A DNA stretch of 64,000 nucleotides from Bradyrhizobium liaoningense (GCF_018130955.1 NZ_JAFCJM010000016.1:62001-126000); one strand, 5' to 3'. Positions 42,062 to 51,430 are shown, counted from the stretch's first letter. Notes: a model not told the origin generated them from the letters alone. Program-made: numbers and translations.

Positions 42062-43867
42062 CTATGCGCGAACGCGGACATAGCTGCCGGGCGCGTCCTC
42101 GATCGGGGGCAGGGCCTCGCTGCCGACGGTGCGCGCCGGCACTTCTTCCGCGTCGATGCTGCTCAGCCATTCGCGCCAGTCCGGCCACCACGAGCCCTTG
42201 TGCTCCTGCGCGCCCTTCATCCACTGGGCCACCGTCACGTCCTTGATGTTGTCATTGGTCCAGTACTGGTACTTGTTCGAGGCCGGCGGGTTGACGACGC
42301 CGGCGATGTGGCCCGAGCCGGACAGCACATATTTCACGGGCCCGCCGAAGAACTGCGAGCCGTACAGCACCGACTCCGCCGGCGCGATGTGGTCCTCGCG
42401 GGTCGCAAGGTTGTAGACGGGCACCTTGACCTTGGAGAGGTCGAGCAGGGTGTTGTCCAGCACCATCGTGCCGGTGGAGAGGCGGTTCTCCAGATAACAG
42501 TTGCGCAAATAGTAGGAATGGTTCGACGCGCTCATGCGGGTGGCGTCCGAATTCCAGTGCAGGAGGTCGAATGCGCTGGGCTGCTGGCCCTTGAGATAGT
42601 TGCTGACGACGTAGGACCAGATCAGATCGTTGGAGCGCAGCATGTTGAAGGCCATCGCCATCTTGGAGCCTTCGAGGACGCCTGCGGCCTTCATGTCGCG
42701 CTCGAGCGCGGAGATCTGGTTCTCGTCGACGAACACCAGCAGGTCGCCGGCATGGGTGAAGTCGACCTGGGCGGCAAAGAACGTCGCCGACATCACGCGC
42801 TGGCGGCGCTTCTCGGCGAGCCATGCCAGCGTGGTCGCGAGCATGGTGCCGCCGACGCAATAGCCCGCGGTATGCACCTTCAACTCGCCGGTGGCCTTCT
42901 CGATCACGTCCATCGCCGTGAGCGGGCCTTCCTTCATGTAGTCTTCCCAGCTCTTGCTGCCGAGCTGCTTGTCGGGATTGACCCAGGAGATCACGAACAC
43001 CGTGATACCCTGGTCGACGCACCATTTGATGTAGGATTTTTCCGGCTTGAGATCGAGAATGTAGAACTTGTTGATCCAGGGCGGCACGATCAGGAGCGGG
43101 GTGCGCAGCACCTTCTCCGTGGTCGGCGTATACTGGATGAGCTGCATCATCTCGTTCTGATAGATCACCTTGCCCGGCGTCGTCGCCATGTTGATGCCGA
43201 GCTCGAGATTGTCCGGATTGGACTGGCGGATCTTCAGCGTGCCCTTGCCGGCCGCGATGTCCTCGGCGAGCATCTTCAAGCCGCGCGCCAGATTGTCGCC
43301 GTTGGACGCGACCGTCTCGCGCAGCACCTCCGGATTGGTCAGCACGAAGTTCGACGGCGACAGCGCGTTGGTGACCTGCTGCATGTAGAACTCCGCCTTG
43401 CGGCGGGTGTGCGGATCGAGGCCGTCGGCGTCCTGCACCAGCTCATGCGCGCGCTTGGTGGTGAGCAGATAGAGCTGCTTCATGAAGTCGAAGAACTGGT
43501 TCGATTTCCACTCGGGGTCCGCGAAGCGCTTGTCGCGCGGCGACGCATCGATCGCGGGCGCGACCTGCTCGCCGGCCATGCGCCGCGCGGCCGTGCCCCA
43601 GAGGTCGAGATAGTCCTTGGCGAGCCTCGTCTGGAGCTCGGAGGCGCGCGCATTGTCCGACAGCCAGTATTCGGCGACCGCGGTGAAGGTCTTGACCATC
43701 TCGGTCAGTTCGGGCGGCGGCCGATCCTGGACGGCGGCGCCGTCGCGCGGCTGCAGCATGGCGGCGAGCGCCTTGCCCCCGTTCTCCATGGCCTTCGCGA
43801 CGTTCATCGCGAAGGCTTCCGCATCGAACTTGGTCTCGGTCGGCTTGTCGGTCGTCACGGTACTCAT
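42062..43867 (-). CDS. phaC: Class I polyhydroxyalkanoate synthase
   Basis: PhaC polymerises (R)-3-hydroxyacyl-CoA into PHA at the granule surface. The 601-residue length is that of class I. The lipase-like box is GYCVGG with nucleophile Cys337, and the Asp in ATREDHIAP and His in SGSGHIAG complete the triad. The N-terminal segment before about residue 230 is the PhaC_N domain. It lacks adjoining phaA, phaB or phaR. About 270 bases upstream hold the promoter; a TGC-rich element TTGCACTGCGACAA (43947-43960) could be a PhaR-type site. Confidence 0.96.
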   Translation of the reverse strand: MSTVTTDKPTETKFDAEAFAMNVAKAMENGGKALAAMLQPRDGAAVQDRPPPELTEMVKTFTAVAEYWLSDNARASELQTRLAKDYLDLWGTAARRMAGEQVAPAIDASPRDKRFADPEWKSNQFFDFMKQLYLLTTKRAHELVQDADGLDPHTRRKAEFYMQQVTNALSPSNFVLTNPEVLRETVASNGDNLARGLKMLAEDIAAGKGTLKIRQSNPDNLELGINMATTPGKVIYQNEMMQLIQYTPTTEKVLRTPLLIVPPWINKFYILDLKPEKSYIKWCVDQGITVFVISWVNPDKQLGSKSWEDYMKEGPLTAMDVIEKATGELKVHTAGYCVGGTMLATTLAWLAEKRRQRVMSATFFAAQVDFTHAGDLLVFVDENQISALERDMKAAGVLEGSKMAMAFNMLRSNDLIWSYVVSNYLKGQQPSAFDLLHWNSDATRMSASNHSYYLRNCYLENRLSTGTMVLDNTLLDLSKVKVPVYNLATREDHIAPAESVLYGSQFFGGPVKYVLSGSGHIAGVVNPPASNKYQYWTNDNIKDVTVAQWMKGAQEHKGSWWPDWREWLSSIDAEEVPARTVGSEALPPIEDAPGSYVRVRA

Positions 43868-44138
43868 GGAGAAAACACTACAGATTCATTCCGGGTTCGT
43901 CACCGCGAAGCTCGCATGTTGCGGGTTAATTGCTCTCCAAGATGTGTTGCACTGCGACAAAGTTTCTTGGTTCTGTCACATTGAAGCCGCAACGACAGGT
44001 TTCGTTGATCGAGCGCAGGTTATTGGGGGCGACAATGATCCGCGCTGCGAGTAATCTCGGCCCGCCTTGGGCTGGGATGGGTAGGGGATTTCCCAAGTGT
44101 TGGCGCTCCGAGTGTTGGCGTTCCAAGTTTTGGCGCGG

Positions 44139-44405
44139 GTGAACCGGCAATGGCGGCGGCTTGCGCTGGGCGCTCTGCTGACGGCGTCGTTTGCGCTTGC
44201 AGGTTGTTCCAGCCAGATCGCCGATTTGACACCGGCGGATGCCCAGCCGCGCCCGCGGGAGGCCGGCACCTATCTGCCGGTCCATGACGTGCCGCCGGCC
44301 CGCGACGAAGCTGGGGCGATCTCGCCCGAGCAGCGCGCCAAGATCGAGGCCGAGCTGATGGCTGCGCGCGACCGCCAGGCCACCGCCGCCAAGGACGCTA
44401 AATAA
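44139..44405 (+). CDS. Small predicted lipoprotein
   Basis: An 88-residue protein. A basic NRQWRRLALG start, a hydrophobic stretch and the lipobox LAGC (Cys at residue 23) mark a lipoprotein. The mature part (SSQIADLTPADAQPRPREAG) ends with a charged helix ISPEQRAKIEAELMAARDRQATAAKD. GTG 44139 was chosen because it gives a normal signal peptide. Upstream GTG codons sit in a tandem repeat (about 15 bases, three times, 44095-44135) and would add VLALRVLAFQVLAR. No function is known to me. Confidence 0.7.
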   Translation: MNRQWRRLALGALLTASFALAGCSSQIADLTPADAQPRPREAGTYLPVHDVPPARDEAGAISPEQRAKIEAELMAARDRQATAAKDAK

Positions 44406-44661
44406 CCGACGCTAAATGTCCGACCCCCAAATAGCGTTGGCCAAGGTAATCGCTGGCGTGCCAGCCCGTCCGTGCTACAACACGTCAATTCAGCCGAAAG
44501 TCAGGGCAGGGGAATTCATCAAGTCTCTCCTAATTCAACTCCAAGTATTTGATCTTGAGTTGATTTCTGGTGGTGACGACAGCCCCTTGGAAGGCCGGTC
44601 ACGCGGCCTCCGATTCTGCCCCAGCCGGTTGTTCGGAGCTCACGAACCGAAGTCTGGACCC

Positions 44662-45882
44662 ATGGAAGAATTTTACCGCATCCGCCGTCTGCCGCCTTAC
44701 GTCTTCGAACAGGTCAACCGGGCCAAGGCGGCCGCGCGGAACGCCGGCGCCGATATCATCGACCTCGGCATGGGCAATCCGGACCTGCCGGCCCCGCCGC
44801 ATGTGCTGGAGAAGTTGAAGGAGACCCTGGGCAAGCCGCGCACCGACCGCTACTCGGCGTCCCGCGGCATCAACGGCCTGCGCAAGGCCCAGGCCGCCTA
44901 TTACGCCCGCCGCTTCGGAGTGAAGCTCAATCCGGACACCCAGATCGTCGCGACGCTAGGCTCCAAGGAAGGCTTTGCCAACGTGGCGCAGGCGATCACC
45001 GCGCCCGGTGACGTGATCCTCTGTCCGAACCCGAGCTACCCGATTCACGCCTTCGGCTTTTTGATGGCGGGCGGTGTGATCCGCTCGGTTCCGTCGGAAC
45101 CGACGCCGCAATTCTTCGAGGCGGTGGAGCGGGCGATCGTGCATTCGATCCCAAAACCGCTGGCGCTGGTGGTCTGCTATCCCTCGAACCCGACCGCCTA
45201 TGTCGCGAGCCTCGATTTCTACAAGGACCTCGTGGCGTTCGCGAAGAAGCACGAGATCCTGATCCTGTCGGATCTCGCTTATGCGGAAGTCTATTTCGAC
45301 GAGAGCAACCCGCCGCCCTCGGTGCTGCAAGTGCCCGGCGCGATGGATGTCACCGTCGAGTTCACCTCGATGTCGAAGACCTATTCGATGGCCGGCTGGC
45401 GCATGGGCTTTGCGGTCGGCAATGAGCGCGTCATCGCGGCGCTGGCGCGGGTCAAATCCTATCTCGACTATGGTGCGTTCACGCCGATCCAGGTCGCGGC
45501 AACAGCGGCGCTGAACGGACCGGACGATTGCATCAAGGAGATGCGCGACACCTATCGCAAGCGGCGCGAGGCGCTGGTGGAGTCGTTCGGCCGCGCCGGC
45601 TGGGAGATCCCGCCGCCGTCTGCCTCGATGTTCGCCTGGGCGCCGCTGCCGGAGGCGTTCCGCAGCGTCGGCAGCATGGAATTCGCGACCCTGATGGTGG
45701 AGAAGTCAGGCGTGGTGGTATCGCCCGGCGTCGGCTTCGGCGAGCATGGTGAAGGATATGTCCGCATCGCCATGGTGGAAAACGAGCAGCGTATCCGGCA
45801 GGCCGCGCGCGGCGTGCGCCGCTTCCTTGAAAGCGGCATCGAAACGTTGCACAACGTCGTTCCGCTCGCCAATCGGCGTTAA
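44662..45882 (+). CDS. Class I/II aminotransferase (AlaC / DapL-like)
   Basis: A 406-residue PLP aminotransferase of fold type I. The N-terminus MEEFYRIRRLPPYVFEQV and ADIIDLGMGNPDLPAPP are typical of the subgroup that goes with hom in alphaproteobacteria. The lysine is in TSMSKTYSMAGWRMGFAVG. Members are annotated as LL-diaminopimelate, alanine or aspartate aminotransferase; the sequence alone does not decide. It is 26 bases before hom and likely shares its transcript. ATG 44662 fits the family; the frame is open from 44416. Confidence 0.92.
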   Translation: MEEFYRIRRLPPYVFEQVNRAKAAARNAGADIIDLGMGNPDLPAPPHVLEKLKETLGKPRTDRYSASRGINGLRKAQAAYYARRFGVKLNPDTQIVATLGSKEGFANVAQAITAPGDVILCPNPSYPIHAFGFLMAGGVIRSVPSEPTPQFFEAVERAIVHSIPKPLALVVCYPSNPTAYVASLDFYKDLVAFAKKHEILILSDLAYAEVYFDESNPPPSVLQVPGAMDVTVEFTSMSKTYSMAGWRMGFAVGNERVIAALARVKSYLDYGAFTPIQVAATAALNGPDDCIKEMRDTYRKRREALVESFGRAGWEIPPPSASMFAWAPLPEAFRSVGSMEFATLMVEKSGVVVSPGVGFGEHGEGYVRIAMVENEQRIRQAARGVRRFLESGIETLHNVVPLANRR

Positions 45883-45908
45883 TTCTTTCCGGCAGGTTTT
45901 CGTTAGTT

Positions 45909-47225
45909 ATGGTCGCACCCCTGAAAGTGGGTATTGCGGGGCTCGGCACCGTGGGCGCCGAAGTTGTCCGTCTCATTGAATCCCAGGCCCGCGTGCTCTC
46001 GGGCCGCAGCGGCCGCGGCATCCGCGTCGTCGCCGTCACCGCGCGCTCCAAGGCCAAGAAGCGCAACGTCGATCTGCGCGGCGTCGAATGGGTCAAGGAT
46101 CCGCTCGCGCTCGCCACCCATGACGGCATCGACTGCTTCGTCGAGCTGATGGGCGGCTCCGGCGATCCCGCGCTGTCTGCCGTCGAGGCGGCGCTGAAGT
46201 CGGGCAAGTCGGTCGTAACAGCCAACAAGGCGCTGCTCGCCAAGCACGGGCTGAAGCTCGCCAAAGCTGCCGAAAACCATGGCGGCGCGCTGAACTTCGA
46301 GGCAGCGGTCGGCGCCGCGATCCCGGTCATCAAGACGCTGCGCGAGGGCCTTGCGGCGACCGGCATCAACCGCGTCTACGGCATTCTCAACGGCACCTGC
46401 AATTACATCCTGACGCGGATGGAGCAGGAGGGCCTGTCGTTCGCCGAATGTCTGAAGGACGCGCAGCGGCTCGGCTATGCCGAGGCCAATCCGTCCTTTG
46501 ACGTCGACGGCCATGACACCGCCCAGAAGCTCGCGATCCTGGCGAGCCTCGCCTTCGGCACGAAAGTTGCTCAAAGCGCTGTCTATGTCGAAGGTATCTC
46601 CTCCATCGCGCCGGAAGATTTGCGCGCGGCCGACGATCTCGGCTACCGCCTCAAGCTGCTCGGTGTTGCCGTCCGCACCGCCAAGGGCATCGAGCAGCGC
46701 GTGCATCCGACCATGGTTCCAAAATCCTCCTCGATCGCGCAGGTGATGGGCGTCACCAATGCGGTCACGATCGACGGCGAGGGCATTCCGCCGATCACGC
46801 TGGTCGGCCCCGGCGCCGGCGGCGCTGCGACCGCGTCAGCGGTGCTGGCCGACATCGCCGACGTCGCGCGCGGCATCCGCGCAAAGCCGTTCGGGCGGCC
46901 CGTCGCGCAGCTCCGCGACACCAAGAAGGCGCCGATGGAGCGGCACGAGGGCGGCTATTACATCCGCCTTTTGGCGCGCGATTTCCCTGGCACCGCGGCT
47001 GCGATCGCGACCCGGCTCGCCGAGCAGAAGATTTCGATCGAGTCCATCGTGCAACGCCATCCCAACGGGGGCAATGCGGCGGCCGACGGCAAAACTTCTC
47101 CCGTGCCCGTCATTCTGATTACCTATGCGACCCATGAGGATGCCGTGCGCCGAGCGCTTGCTGCCGTGCAGAAGGACAAGGTCATCAGCGGACGGCCGCA
47201 GGTGATCAGAATCGAGAAGAACTAG
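45909..47225 (+). CDS. hom: Homoserine dehydrogenase
   Basis: Hom reduces aspartate semialdehyde to homoserine for threonine and methionine synthesis. The 438-residue protein has the Rossmann motif VGIAGLGTVGAEVV at the N-terminus, the catalytic region GGALNFEAAVGAAIPVIKTLREGL and ILNGTCNYILTRMEQEGLSF, and a C-terminal ACT domain (YYIRLLARDFPGTAAAIATRLAEQKISIESIVQ) for threonine feedback. A dispersed repeat begins exactly at its stop codon. glpX follows after 122 bases. Confidence 0.97.
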   Translation: MVAPLKVGIAGLGTVGAEVVRLIESQARVLSGRSGRGIRVVAVTARSKAKKRNVDLRGVEWVKDPLALATHDGIDCFVELMGGSGDPALSAVEAALKSGKSVVTANKALLAKHGLKLAKAAENHGGALNFEAAVGAAIPVIKTLREGLAATGINRVYGILNGTCNYILTRMEQEGLSFAECLKDAQRLGYAEANPSFDVDGHDTAQKLAILASLAFGTKVAQSAVYVEGISSIAPEDLRAADDLGYRLKLLGVAVRTAKGIEQRVHPTMVPKSSSIAQVMGVTNAVTIDGEGIPPITLVGPGAGGAATASAVLADIADVARGIRAKPFGRPVAQLRDTKKAPMERHEGGYYIRLLARDFPGTAAAIATRLAEQKISIESIVQRHPNGGNAAADGKTSPVPVILITYATHEDAVRRALAAVQKDKVISGRPQVIRIEKN

Positions 47226-47273
47226 CGCATGATCCGGAAAAGTGTGCAGCGGTTTTCCGATAAGATCATGCGC
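47225..47273. repeat. Dispersed palindromic repeat, GAGCATGATCCGG family, copy 2
   Basis: GCGCATGATCCGGAAAAGTG to GATCATGCGC; the outer arms carry compensating changes (GCGC at both ends) so pairing is kept. It starts at the last base of the hom stop codon. Confidence 0.85.
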
Positions 47274-47347
47274 AATCAAAGGCGCGGTTCGAACGAACGC
47301 GCGCGACGCGAATTAAAGCGCTGAGCTGTCTTGAAGGAGTGAGCCAA

Positions 47348-48349
47348 ATGTCGACCCATATTTCAGTCCCGCCGCATGCCTTGCTCGAGCGCATCCTGAC
47401 GCTGGAGATCGTGCGCGTGACGGAGCGGGCGGCGGTGTCGTCGGCGCGGCTGCGCGGGCACGGTAACGAAAAGGCGGCCGACCAGGCCGCGGTCGATGCG
47501 ATGCGGCGCGAGCTCAACAAGCTGCCGATCGAGGGCACCATAGTGATCGGCGAGGGCGAGCGCGACGAGGCGCCGATGCTCTTCATCGGCGAGAAGGTCG
47601 GCATGAACGCCGGCCCGCAGGTCGATATCGCCGTCGACCCGCTCGAAGGCACCACGCTGTGCGCCAAGAACATGCCGGGCGCGATCGCCACCATGGCGAT
47701 GGCCGACGGCGGCACGCTGCTGCACGCGCCCGACGTCTACATGCAGAAGCTCGCGATCGGCCCGGGTTACGCCAAGGGCGTGGTCGAGCTCGACGCCACG
47801 CCTGCCGACAACGTGCGCCGTCTGGCGAAGGCCAAGGGCGTCGGCCCCGAGGCGATCACAGTGCTGGTGCTGGACCGTCCGCGCCACGCCGACATCATCA
47901 CGAGCGTGCGCTCGACGGGCGCCGCAGTGCGCCTCATCACCGACGGCGACGTCGCCGGCGTCATCCACTGCGCCGACCCTGACAACACCGGCGTCGACAT
48001 GTATCTCGGCACCGGAGGCGCGCCTGAGGGCGTGCTGGCTGCTGTGGCGCTGCGCTGCATCGGCGGCCAGATGCAGTGCCGCCTGATTCTCGATTCCGAC
48101 GAGAAGCGCGAGCGCGCCGCCAAGATGGGCGTCAACGATCCCAAGATGATCTACGGCATCGAGGACATGGCGAAGGGCGACTGCCTGTTCGCCGCCACCG
48201 GCGTCACCACGGGCTCGCTGCTCTCCGGTGTCAAGTTCCGCAAGGACGGCGTGATCGAGACCGAGACAGTGGTGATGCGCTCCGTCACCGGCACCGTGCG
48301 CTACATCAAGGCCGAGCACCGCGAACTCGCGAAGTTCCATCTGGATTAA
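47348..48349 (+). CDS. glpX: Class II fructose-1,6-bisphosphatase
   Basis: GlpX hydrolyses fructose-1,6-bisphosphate in gluconeogenesis. The 333-residue protein has the metal/phosphate motifs IGEGERDEAPMLFIGEKVG and IAVDPLEGTTLCAKNMPGAIATMA, and DVAGVIHCADPDNTGVDMYLGTGGAPEGVLAAVALRCIGGQMQ in sequence. AAGGAG stands 9 bases before ATG 47348. It follows hom; in many Rhizobiales recJ comes next (as I recall), but here recJ is 11.8 kb away. Confidence 0.95.
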   Translation: MSTHISVPPHALLERILTLEIVRVTERAAVSSARLRGHGNEKAADQAAVDAMRRELNKLPIEGTIVIGEGERDEAPMLFIGEKVGMNAGPQVDIAVDPLEGTTLCAKNMPGAIATMAMADGGTLLHAPDVYMQKLAIGPGYAKGVVELDATPADNVRRLAKAKGVGPEAITVLVLDRPRHADIITSVRSTGAAVRLITDGDVAGVIHCADPDNTGVDMYLGTGGAPEGVLAAVALRCIGGQMQCRLILDSDEKRERAAKMGVNDPKMIYGIEDMAKGDCLFAATGVTTGSLLSGVKFRKDGVIETETVVMRSVTGTVRYIKAEHRELAKFHLD

Positions 48350-48357
48350 GACGCTTC

Positions 48358-48481
48358 GTCATTCCACATTGCGCAAGTGCGCAATGGGGGCTCGCGAAGC
48401 GAGAGCCCGGAATCCATCGGGCGGCAGAGTCTGAGGTGAAATGGATTCCGGGTTCGATGCTGCGCATCGCCCCGGAATGAC
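48358..48481. repeat. Dispersed inverted repeat, GTCATTCCGGGGC family, copy 2
   Basis: Starts GTCATTCCACATTGCGC and ends GCGCATCGCCCCGGAATGAC. The central AATCCAT/ATGGATT pair is kept. It is more diverged than copies 1 and 3. Confidence 0.75.
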
Positions 48482-48507
48482 TGCGATAAAAATACGGGGA
48501 AGCGCAC

Positions 48508-49227
48508 ATGTCCGACCTGTCCTCCGTGAAGGCGCTGGTGTTCGACGTGTTCGGCACCGTCGTGGACTGGCGCACCAGCCTGATCACCGACTTCATGTGG
48601 TGGGGGAAGGGCCGCGGCATCACTGCCGACTGGACCGCGCTCGTTGATGGCTGGCGCGGCATGTACGTCGCCTCGATGGACGACGTACGCAGGCATCCCG
48701 AGCGCGGCTACGTCATGCTCGACGTCCTGCATCGCCGCTCGCTGGAAAAGCTGGTCGAGAAATTTGCCATCAAGGGCCTGACTGATACCGATCTCGACTA
48801 TCTCACCAAGGGCTGGCACCGCCTGCATCCCTGGCCGGACAGTGTCGCGGGGCTGACACGGCTGAAGACCAAATTCGTCATCTCGCCGCTCTCGAACGGC
48901 AACGTCGCACTCCTCACCAACATGGCGAAGTTTGCGGGCCTGCCGTGGGACCTCGTGATGTCCGCGGAATTGTTCGAGCACTACAAGCCCGACGCCGAAA
49001 CCTATCTCGGCGCCGCGCGCCTCCTGGGCTTGAAGCCCGAGGAGGTCATGATGGTCGCCGCCCACAACAACGATCTCGCCGCCGCACAGAAGAACGGTCT
49101 CAAGACCGCCTTCGTCGCGCGTCCGACCGAGTACGGTCCGCTGCAGAAGGTGGACTTCGAAGCCACCGGCAGCTGGGACATCGTCGCCAGGGATTTCGGC
49201 GGCATTGCCGACCGGCTGGGGTGCTAG
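48508..49227 (+). CDS. Haloacid dehalogenase type II (HAD superfamily)
   Basis: A 239-residue HAD hydrolase of the (S)-2-haloacid dehalogenase class. The nucleophile Asp13 lies in VFDVFGTVVDWR, motif II in FVISPLSNGNVAL, Lys in FEHYKPDAETYLGAARLLGL, and the late acidic motif in VAAHNNDLAAAQKNGLKTAFVARPTEYG. Type II enzymes invert configuration at C2 of halo-acids, though many genome members have other substrates. A broken partial copy of this gene is at 51004-51123. Confidence 0.93.
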   Translation: MSDLSSVKALVFDVFGTVVDWRTSLITDFMWWGKGRGITADWTALVDGWRGMYVASMDDVRRHPERGYVMLDVLHRRSLEKLVEKFAIKGLTDTDLDYLTKGWHRLHPWPDSVAGLTRLKTKFVISPLSNGNVALLTNMAKFAGLPWDLVMSAELFEHYKPDAETYLGAARLLGLKPEEVMMVAAHNNDLAAAQKNGLKTAFVARPTEYGPLQKVDFEATGSWDIVARDFGGIADRLGC

Positions 49228-49336
49228 GCGGCGCTGCAGGAGACGTAGCCGGCTTACATTTCTCCAACCGGCGCCATATTTTTCACGGTAACGTCGAGGC
49301 TTGAGACAGTCGGGGAGATAACCGGAGGAGTGGACC

Positions 49337-50914
49337 TTGCGCTATTTCTTCGAGGACTACTCATTCGACACTGATCAGCGCGAGCTGAGGCGCGGGCCCG
49401 AACTGATCCCGACGGCTCCCCAGGTTTTCGACCTGCTCGACTATCTGATCCGAAACCGGGACCGCGTCGTCAGCAAGGACAATCTGGTGGAGTCGGTCTG
49501 GAACGGACGCATCGTGTCCGATGCCGCGGTGACGACCCGCCTGAATGCGGCTCGGACCGTCATTGGCGATTGCGGCGAAGAGCAGCGCCTGATCAAGACG
49601 CTGCCGCGCAAGGGTTTTCGCTTCGTCGGTTCGGTGCGGGAAGCGCCGGGTCGGGCAGCTCCCGCCGGTGTCGGGAGCGCGGCTGGCCGCGACGCGCCCG
49701 CCTCGGCTTCACCGCCGCATCTGTCCATCGTTGTGCTGCCCTTCGCCAACCTCAGCGGCGATCCCGCGCAGGACTACTTCGCCGACGGCATAACCGAGAG
49801 CCTGACCACGGACCTGTCACGCATTCGGGGCTCGTTCGTGATCGGCCGGCACACCGCCTTCACCTACAAGGGAAAGCTGACGAAGCTCAAGCAGATCGGA
49901 CAAGAGCTTGGTGTGCGATATGTGCTCGAAGGATCGGTTCAACGAAGCGGAAACCGCCTTCGGGTGAACGTTCAGCTTGTGGATGCGGAAACCGGCGCGC
50001 ACCTGTGGGCAGATCGTTTCGACAAGACGATCGCCGATCTCTTCGACATGCAGGACGAGATCGTATCGAGGCTCGCCAATGCCTTGCAGGCCGAGCTCAC
50101 TGAGCAGGAGGCAAGGCGATCGGAACGATCTCCGCACCCCAGTTCGATGGACCTGTATTTCCAGGGCAAGACCACGTTGTACAAGGGTTGGACGCCTGAA
50201 CATGCGGTAAAGGCTCGCGGGCTTTTCGAGCAGGCGCTTGCCCTCGATCCGGACAACCTCGAGGCGATGATCTGGACCGCCGTTGTGGATCTGCTGGTCG
50301 GCGTTGCACACATGAGTGATGACAAGGCCGCGCTTGTTGCGACTGCCGAGGCGACGCTGATGAAGGTGCTGTCTGTCGCTCCGAACCATGCGATGGCCCA
50401 TCTCTACATGGGCACTGTGCTGATGGCTTCGAATCGCGGCGCCCAAGGCATTGCCGAGTGCGAGAGGGCGCTGGAGCTGGATCGCAATCTGGCCGAAGCG
50501 CATGCGCAGATCGGGATGGGCAAGTTCTACATGGGGCGCGGGTCCGAGATCGACGCGCACATGGATGTGGCGTTTCGCCTCTCGCCACGAGATATGTTCG
50601 CCTTCGATTGGCTCATGATGGTTGGCTTCGCAAGACTACAGGTTATGGCAGATGCTGAAGCCATCGCCTGGTTCCGGCGCAGCGTCGAGGCCAACCGGAA
50701 CTATCCGCTCGCGCATTTCGCGCTCGGCGCGGCACTCGCGCTGCTCGGTTCGCAGGACGAGGCGGGGGCCGCCACCAAGGCCGGACTTGCGCTCGATCCG
50801 ACCTTCACCGTTCGGCGCTACCGTCTCAATCCACAAAGCGATGACCCATTCTACCTCGCCAGGCGACAGCGCGTCGCCGAAGGCTTGCGCCTGGCTGGTG
50901 TGCCGGAGGGATGA
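49337..50914 (+). CDS. CadC-type winged-helix regulator with TolB-like and TPR domains
   Basis: A 525-residue protein. Residues 1-95 are an OmpR/CadC winged helix (LIPTAPQVFDLLDYLIRNRDRVVSKDNLVESVWNG...VIGDCGEEQRLIKTLPRKGFRFVG). After an Ala/Gly/Pro linker comes a TolB-like domain at about 125-255 (IVVLPFANLSGDPAQDYFADGITESLTTDLSRI). TPR helices follow from about 270 to 500. Such proteins in Bradyrhizobium are often fused to or placed near adenylate cyclases; no cyclase domain or membrane helix is seen here. The start is TTG 49337, set by GGAGGAG 7 bases upstream. The targets are unknown; the autotransporter lies downstream. Confidence 0.88.
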   Translation: MRYFFEDYSFDTDQRELRRGPELIPTAPQVFDLLDYLIRNRDRVVSKDNLVESVWNGRIVSDAAVTTRLNAARTVIGDCGEEQRLIKTLPRKGFRFVGSVREAPGRAAPAGVGSAAGRDAPASASPPHLSIVVLPFANLSGDPAQDYFADGITESLTTDLSRIRGSFVIGRHTAFTYKGKLTKLKQIGQELGVRYVLEGSVQRSGNRLRVNVQLVDAETGAHLWADRFDKTIADLFDMQDEIVSRLANALQAELTEQEARRSERSPHPSSMDLYFQGKTTLYKGWTPEHAVKARGLFEQALALDPDNLEAMIWTAVVDLLVGVAHMSDDKAALVATAEATLMKVLSVAPNHAMAHLYMGTVLMASNRGAQGIAECERALELDRNLAEAHAQIGMGKFYMGRGSEIDAHMDVAFRLSPRDMFAFDWLMMVGFARLQVMADAEAIAWFRRSVEANRNYPLAHFALGAALALLGSQDEAGAATKAGLALDPTFTVRRYRLNPQSDDPFYLARRQRVAEGLRLAGVPEG

Positions 50915-51003
50915 TGTCCGAGACCGGGCCTGTCGGTGCGCGCCTTCGGCGCGGCCCGTTGGCGCCAGCCTCTCTCAAAGAGGCCGTGAATGCCCGATGC
51001 GGC

Positions 51004-51123
51004 ATGGCGAAGTTTGCGGGCCGGCCCTCGGATCTCGTGATGTCCCCGGAATTGTTCGAGCACGACAAGCCCGACAAAAGAACGGCCTGAGGACCGCTTT
51101 CGTCGCGCGCCCGACCGAGTACG
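51004..51123 (+). pseudogene. Decayed fragment of the haloacid dehalogenase gene
   Basis: MAKFAGRPSDLVMSPELFEHDKPDK matches residues from MAKFAGLPWDLVMSAELFEHYKPDA in the dehalogenase at 48508-49227. After a deletion and a frameshift, the bases for KNGL-K-TAFVARPTEY follow (51075-51122). Roughly 120 bases remain of a 720-base gene. It lies between the regulator and the autotransporter. Confidence 0.75.
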
Positions 51124-51430
51124 CAACGCGACCACGTGAATGGCGAGTGCGGTAGAGGTCAAATCGGGTCGCGCCCTGTCCAAGAAGGTGCCGCGACGCG
51201 CGCATCCGCGCTGTTGCAGCAAAGCCTCGTCGACACGGAAGTTATTGGCATTCCGTCAGAATTCAAAAGCAGTGCTGTCCAGACCAAGACGATCGGACCG
51301 CCGCGCGCTAGCTGATCGCAACTCGGCAACAACCAGCACCCGGCACCAGTAGGAGCCGCGGTGCAGCGCCTCGCTCGCGAGGCGCGGACTGTCGCGCGAG
51401 GAGAATGCCGTCCTTTGCTCAGGAATTTTC
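51124..51430. other. Leader region of the autotransporter gene
   Basis: No gene seen in these 307 bases. A perfect hairpin GCGCCTCG-CTCG-CGAGGCGC lies at 51366-51385, about 45 bases before the ATG. An SD-like CAGGAA stands 8-9 bases before the start. Confidence 0.45.

Noticed and set aside
42047..43984. A 645-codon open frame on the plus strand across phaC
   Set aside because: It is antisense to a complete PHA synthase, has Arg/Ala/Leu/His-rich composition typical of the complementary frame of GC-rich genes, and shows no family motif.
50938..50954. GCGCGCC-TTC-GGCGCG as terminator of the TPR regulator gene
   Set aside because: A six-pair stem without T tract, and similar GC hairpins are frequent by chance here.
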